Part shown: positions 60,565-64,000 of the stretch, one piece after another
Layout: each line of letters begins with the position of its first letter
Position numbering within the stretch: position 1 is the first letter of the stretch
Assembly (NCBI GenBank): GCA_035525225.1
Contig: DATLFA010000088.1
Location: forward strand, 159,330-223,329
Direction of reading: 5' to 3'
DNA from: DATLFA01 sp035525225
Lineage (GTDB): Bacteria > Actinomycetota > Acidimicrobiia > Acidimicrobiales > WLNW01
Length of the DNA stretch: 64,000 bases
Notes under the pieces: model-generated
What the model was told of the DNA's origin: nothing
Databases searched by the model: none
What the model saw: only the letters and a program-made list of their open reading frames with translations
Made by a program: the position numbers and the translations under genes

Positions 60565-61449
60565 ATGCCTGAAAACTCAGGCGTTGCGTCACCTTCGCAC
60601 CCGGCTCCCGCTCGGGCCCTGGGCGGGATCACGACGCGTGAGTTGGTCGCCGCCCGAATCACGTCGCGCACCGAACCGCTCGCTCGTCGTCATTCGACCA
60701 ACGACAAGTTGGGTGCACCGGCAACTGTTCGGACACCGGTAGCGGCCCCGATTGCGCCAAGCGACGCACACGACGAGGTCGTGGCACTCACACCGATTCG
60801 CAAGCGCATCGCGGCCAACCTCACGCACTCGTTGGCAACCGCGGCACACACGCTGATCGTCGTCGAAGTCGACTATTCCGCGGTCGAATCGGTGCGCGCC
60901 GCCCACGGGCTCTCCTATCTCCCGTTCGTCGGGCGCGCCGTGGTCGACGCCTTGCACCAGTATCCCCACGTCAACGCCACGCTGGGTGACGAGGCGTTGA
61001 TCGTGCACCGCGACGTCAACCTCGGCATCTCGGTCGATCTCGACTTCCAGGGTCTCGTCGTGCCGGTCGTGCGCAATGCGGACGGGTTGCGCCTCACGGC
61101 GATGGCCGACCGGTTCCGCTCCATTGCCGAACGGGCTCGGGCACGTCAATTGAGCGCCGACGACCTCACTGGTGGCACCTTCACCATCACCAACGCCGGC
61201 AGCTACGGCACCGTCGTCACGGGGCCGATCATCAATCCTCCGCAGGTTGCGATCCTTTCGACCGACGGCGTGGGAATGCGGCCCTGCGCGGTTGCCGACG
61301 GCGAGGGAGGCTGGTCGGTGGGCATCCGACCGCTCGGCAACCTCTCGTTGTCGTTCGATCACCGCGCGTTCGACGGCGCGTACGCCGCGGCGTTCCTGGC
61401 GCTCGTGCGCGACATCCTCGTGCAGCGCGATTGGGAGGACGAACTCTGA
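60565..61449 (+). CDS. 2-oxoacid dehydrogenase E2 acyltransferase core without lipoyl domain
   Basis: A 294-residue protein holding only the catalytic acyltransferase domain. VALTPIRKRIAANLTHSL opens the domain, NLGISVDLDFQGLVVPVVRNAD, GTFTITNAGSYG and the active-site SLSFDHRAFDGAYAAAFL are intact. The first about 70 residues are linker-like (Pro/Ala/Thr-rich) with neither a lipoyl Lys motif nor a peripheral-subunit-binding domain. A short frame ATG-GAA-GTT-GTC-GAT-GCC-TGA overlaps the start region. GGAAG stands 6 nt before the ATG at 60565; TTG 60559 is an alternative. A fragment like the dispersed repeat (60603-60622) falls in the linker. It is coupled to the fused E1 gene by a one-base stop/start overlap. 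Confidence 0.88.
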   Translation: MPENSGVASPSHPAPARALGGITTRELVAARITSRTEPLARRHSTNDKLGAPATVRTPVAAPIAPSDAHDEVVALTPIRKRIAANLTHSLATAAHTLIVVEVDYSAVESVRAAHGLSYLPFVGRAVVDALHQYPHVNATLGDEALIVHRDVNLGISVDLDFQGLVVPVVRNADGLRLTAMADRFRSIAERARARQLSADDLTGGTFTITNAGSYGTVVTGPIINPPQVAILSTDGVGMRPCAVADGEGGWSVGIRPLGNLSLSFDHRAFDGAYAAAFLALVRDILVQRDWEDEL

Positions 61450-63533
61450 TGGACTCGACCCGGGCACTGCCGCACGGCATCGCCGCCGACGAGGCCATCG
61501 CCGATTTCAGGCTGGCCGCGACGTCGCGCGCCATCGACGACCGCGAGATAAGCCTCCAGAAGCAATCGAAAGTGTTCTTCGAGATTTCCGGCGCGGGGCA
61601 CGAGGCGCTGGGGGTCGGGTTGGCGCGCCACTTGCGACCGGCGCACGATTGGTTCTTTCCGTACTACCGCGACCTCGCGCTCGTCCTCGGGCTCGGTGTA
61701 TCGCCGTACGAAACGCTTCTCCAGGCAGTTGGCGCGGCCGATGATCCCGCATCGGGCGGTCGCATGATGCCGGCGCATTGGGGCGACGCGAAGTTGAACA
61801 TCGTGACGCAGTCGAGCCCTACCGGCAGCCAGGTGCTCGGCGCCGTGGGTTGTGCTGAGGCATCGCGCTACATCGTCAACCATCCGGGCCTTCCGGGATG
61901 CGTCGCCCACTCCGACGAACTGACCTACGTCTCACTCGGCGAAGGCGCGTGCAGCGAGGGAGAGGTGTGGGAAGGCCTCAACACTGCCTGCACGCTCAAG
62001 CTGCCACTGCTGATCGTCGTCGCGGACAACGGGTGGGCGATCTCGGTCCCCGCGCGTGATCAGGCGCCCGCTCCGATCGACCAGTTGGTCATCGGGTTTC
62101 GCGGACTCAACATCTTTCACGTCGATGGCGGCGACTATTTCTCGGTGCGCCGGGTGGGAGCGCAGGCAATCGATTGGGTGCGCTCGGGCAGAGGCCCCGC
62201 GCTTTTGCATGCCAAAGTCACGCGGCCGTATTCGCACTCGTCGGCCGACGCACAATCCAAGTACCGACCCGCCGACGAGCTCGCGGACGAAGCGCGACGC
62301 GATCCGCTCGTGCTCATGGGGCGCACACTTGTTGATGCCGGTGTTCTCAGCGACGAAGAGGTCGAACGTATCCGATCCGATGCGCGAACCGAGGTAGCCG
62401 ACATCGCACGGCGGGCGATCGAGGCACGGCGGCCCGACCCGTTGACGGTCGGCGATCACATCTATGTCCTACCGGAACGCACCGAGACGACACCCGCCAA
62501 CGAAGGCGACCCCGCGGGGTTCGGCGACACGATCAACCGTACGTTGCACGACATCATGGCGGTCGACGAACGCGTGCGCGTGTTCGGAGAAGACGTCGCC
62601 GACGCTCCGCCCGAGTTGCTCGACATGGTCGAAGGCAAAGGTGGTGTGTTCGGCACGACCCGTGGGCTGCAGCGCAAGTTCGGCAGCGACCGTTGTTACA
62701 ACACGCCGCTCGCCGAAGCGAACATCATCGGCCGCGCGGTCGGGCAGGCAATCCGAGGGTTACGTCCGTGCCCCGAGATCCAGTTCTTCGACTACATCTG
62801 GCCGGCGATGCAGCAGATCAAGAGCGAAGCCGCGACCATCCGTTGGCGATCCAACGGTGCGTTTCACGTGCCCACCGTCATCCGGGTGGCGATCGGTGGC
62901 TACCTGACCGGTGGTGCGATATGGCACAGCCAAAGCGGCGTATCGATCTTCGCGCACATTCCCGGCCTCTTGATCGCGTTCCCTTCGCGCGCCGCCGATG
63001 CCGCCGGTCTGTTGCGCTACGCGTTCGAATGCGAAGACCCGGTGCTGTTCCTCGAGCACAAACATCTACTGCGCCAGCCCTACGCCCGTGACCCCTATCC
63101 CGGTGCCGCCCACATCGTGCCGTTCGGGCGCGCGGCGCGTCGTCGTGAAGGCACCGACCTGACGATCATCACGTGGGGCGCGACCGTGCAAAAGTCGCTC
63201 GAGGCCGCAGATCGCCTGCAATCCGAAGTTGGCGTCGAGGTCGAGGTGGTCGACCTGCGCACGATCATCCCGTACGACCGCGATGCCATCGCGACTAGCT
63301 TACAAAAGACGCACCGGCTGCTCGTCGTGCAAGAAGACAACATCACCTGTGGCTTCGGCGCCGAGATCGCGGCATGGGCGGGCGACGAGCTCTTCGCGTC
63401 GCTCGATGCACCGGTGCGGCGCGTCGGTGCGCTCGATACACACGTTCCCTATGAGCCATTGCTCGAACGAACGGTTCTGCCACAGGTGGAAGACATCGCC
63501 GCCGCCGCCGCAACTTTGGTCAGCTACGAGTAG
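61449..63533 (+). CDS. Fused 2-oxoacid dehydrogenase E1 alpha-beta subunit
   Basis: A 694-residue thiamine-diphosphate enzyme with E1 alpha (residues 1-about 350) and E1 beta (about 355-694) in one chain, as in branched-chain 2-oxoacid dehydrogenases of many non-proteobacteria. The ThDP motif reads LGEGACSEGEVWEGLN ... VVADNGWAIS, i.e. GEG (164-166) and DN (193-194) where most enzymes have GDG and NN. E1 beta shows RVFGEDVADAPPE, NTPLAEANIIGRAVGQAI, EIQFFDYIWPAMQQI and VEVVDLRTIIPYD. No E3 gene is adjacent. Confidence 0.88.
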   Translation: MDSTRALPHGIAADEAIADFRLAATSRAIDDREISLQKQSKVFFEISGAGHEALGVGLARHLRPAHDWFFPYYRDLALVLGLGVSPYETLLQAVGAADDPASGGRMMPAHWGDAKLNIVTQSSPTGSQVLGAVGCAEASRYIVNHPGLPGCVAHSDELTYVSLGEGACSEGEVWEGLNTACTLKLPLLIVVADNGWAISVPARDQAPAPIDQLVIGFRGLNIFHVDGGDYFSVRRVGAQAIDWVRSGRGPALLHAKVTRPYSHSSADAQSKYRPADELADEARRDPLVLMGRTLVDAGVLSDEEVERIRSDARTEVADIARRAIEARRPDPLTVGDHIYVLPERTETTPANEGDPAGFGDTINRTLHDIMAVDERVRVFGEDVADAPPELLDMVEGKGGVFGTTRGLQRKFGSDRCYNTPLAEANIIGRAVGQAIRGLRPCPEIQFFDYIWPAMQQIKSEAATIRWRSNGAFHVPTVIRVAIGGYLTGGAIWHSQSGVSIFAHIPGLLIAFPSRAADAAGLLRYAFECEDPVLFLEHKHLLRQPYARDPYPGAAHIVPFGRAARRREGTDLTIITWGATVQKSLEAADRLQSEVGVEVEVVDLRTIIPYDRDAIATSLQKTHRLLVVQEDNITCGFGAEIAAWAGDELFASLDAPVRRVGALDTHVPYEPLLERTVLPQVEDIAAAAATLVSYE

Positions 63534-63543
63534 CCGTACGGAC

Positions 63544-63933
63544 TCAATAGCTCGTGATCACCGCGTCGACTTCGATCTCCATCCTCCACGCAGGGTTGAG
63601 CAACGCGGCCACGACGACTGTCGTGTTCGCCGGACGGATTGCGGCGAAGGTCTCGCCGTGCGCGCGGGCGACGGCATCGAAGTCCGCGGCGTCGACCAGG
63701 TAGACGCGTGTACGCACAACGTCCTGGAACGACGCGCCGGCCGCGTCGAGGGCGCGACCGATGATCTCGAGGCACCGGCGGGCTTGCGTCTCGACATCCG
63801 GGTCGACGTGACCGTCCGGCCAACTGGGTGCGGTCCCCGCGACGAAGACCCGATCATCCACGCGTACGGCGCGGCAATAACCCATCACCGCTTCGAACGG
63901 ACTCCCTGAAGAAACTCGTTGCACATCAGCCAC
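63544..63933 (-). CDS. RidA family protein (Rid/YjgF/UK114)
   Basis: A 129-residue protein of the Rid fold. RVFVAGTAPSWPDGHVDPDVETQARRCLEIIGRAL and ASFQDVVRTRVYLVDAADFDAVARAH are the standard middle segments, and MEIEVDAVITSY the C-terminal strand. The Arg of RidA proper is not at its usual place (the C-terminal segment reads PAWRMEIEVDA), so it may belong to another Rid subgroup. Start is GTG at 63933, 6 nt after TAGCGT. Confidence 0.87.
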   Translation of the reverse strand: MADVQRVSSGSPFEAVMGYCRAVRVDDRVFVAGTAPSWPDGHVDPDVETQARRCLEIIGRALDAAGASFQDVVRTRVYLVDAADFDAVARAHGETFAAIRPANTTVVVAALLNPAWRMEIEVDAVITSY

Positions 63934-63939
63934 GCCCCG

Positions 63940-63945
63940 ACGCTA
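63940..63945 (-). promoter_or_regulatory. Putative -10 box of a leaderless transcript
   Basis: On the minus strand TAGCGT, then CGGGGC, then the GTG start of the RidA gene; 6-nt spacing. Confidence 0.45.
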
Positions 63946-63963
63946 CTCCGACCCACCTTTGGC

Positions 63964-64000
63964 TTCTGTTGGCGTTTTACAGGTGTCGACACCTGTAAAA
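63964..64000. terminator. Palindrome cut by the window edge, sharing arms with 14858-14907
   Basis: TTTTACAGGTGTC and GACACCTGTAAAA (63975-63987, 63988-64000) are a perfect 13-bp palindrome. The left flank TTCTGTTGGCG matches the outer arm of the earlier palindrome, so CGCCAACAGAA is expected just beyond the edge. Confidence 0.7.

Noticed and set aside
60603..60622. Full dispersed-repeat copy in the E2 gene
   Set aside because: Only about 17 bases resemble the repeat tail and the linker is GC-rich anyway; kept only as a possible remnant.

Overview
The window is high-GC, gene-dense chromosomal DNA, most likely from an actinobacterium and possibly of the Acidimicrobiia/Ilumatobacter type (an inference from content, not a search). 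Supporting content: a murT-gatD pair, a DUF2342 metalloprotease, a DUF222/13E12 relic, an ATP-dependent DNA ligase, many GTG/TTG starts, ATGA-coupled operons and probable leaderless genes. No rRNA, tRNA, CRISPR array, insertion sequence or phage gene was seen. Apart from the DUF222 relic, no gene-free stretch exceeds about 300 bases.

Layout. 1-2.9 kb: end of an epimerase gene, a DUF2342 metalloprotease and a broken DUF222/HNH gene. 2.9-9 kb: a D-aminoacylase-like amidohydrolase diverging from an operon of two amidohydrolases with a CitE-like and a class II aldolase. 9-13 kb (minus): thiolase-like protein, DUF35 partner, enoyl-CoA hydratase, acyl-CoA ligase. 13-20.9 kb: DapA-like protein, three SDRs, an amidohydrolase, and broken molybdenum hydroxylase and MFS genes. 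21-30 kb: zinc-ribbon protein, DNA ligase, cupin, unknown proteins, two methyltransferases, an alcohol dehydrogenase and a beta-propeller lipoprotein. 30.4-34.5 kb: alpha-methylacyl-CoA racemase coupled to murT-gatD, then a bicupin. 34.6-45.9 kb (minus): hydroxyacid dehydrogenase, orphan molybdenum hydroxylase, amidase, P450, epoxide hydrolase, MFS/spermidine-synthase fusion. 46-50 kb: enoyl-CoA hydratase, P450, amidohydrolase, SDR. 50-59 kb: MFS exporter and two paralogous amidohydrolases around an NAD-type formate dehydrogenase operon. 59-64 kb: alpha/beta hydrolase, SDR, lipoyl-less E2, fused E1, RidA.

Most genes look catabolic: CoA activation, hydration, racemisation, P450 oxidation, SDR oxidation and metal-dependent hydrolysis or decarboxylation of organic acids, with formate oxidation feeding NADH. 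No transcription regulator was recognised.

Main points of interest: (1) the formate dehydrogenase catalytic subunit has an in-frame TGA in the selenocysteine context with a SECIS-like hairpin, and its N-terminal Fe-S part is a separate gene at the other end of the operon; (2) a short GC-rich repeat, often in tandem with periods of 27, 30 or 33 bp, lies between genes and also in frame inside gatD, a P450 gene and fdhA; (3) two palindromes share outer arms but differ in core; (4) many genes have a TANNNT box exactly 6 nt before the start codon.
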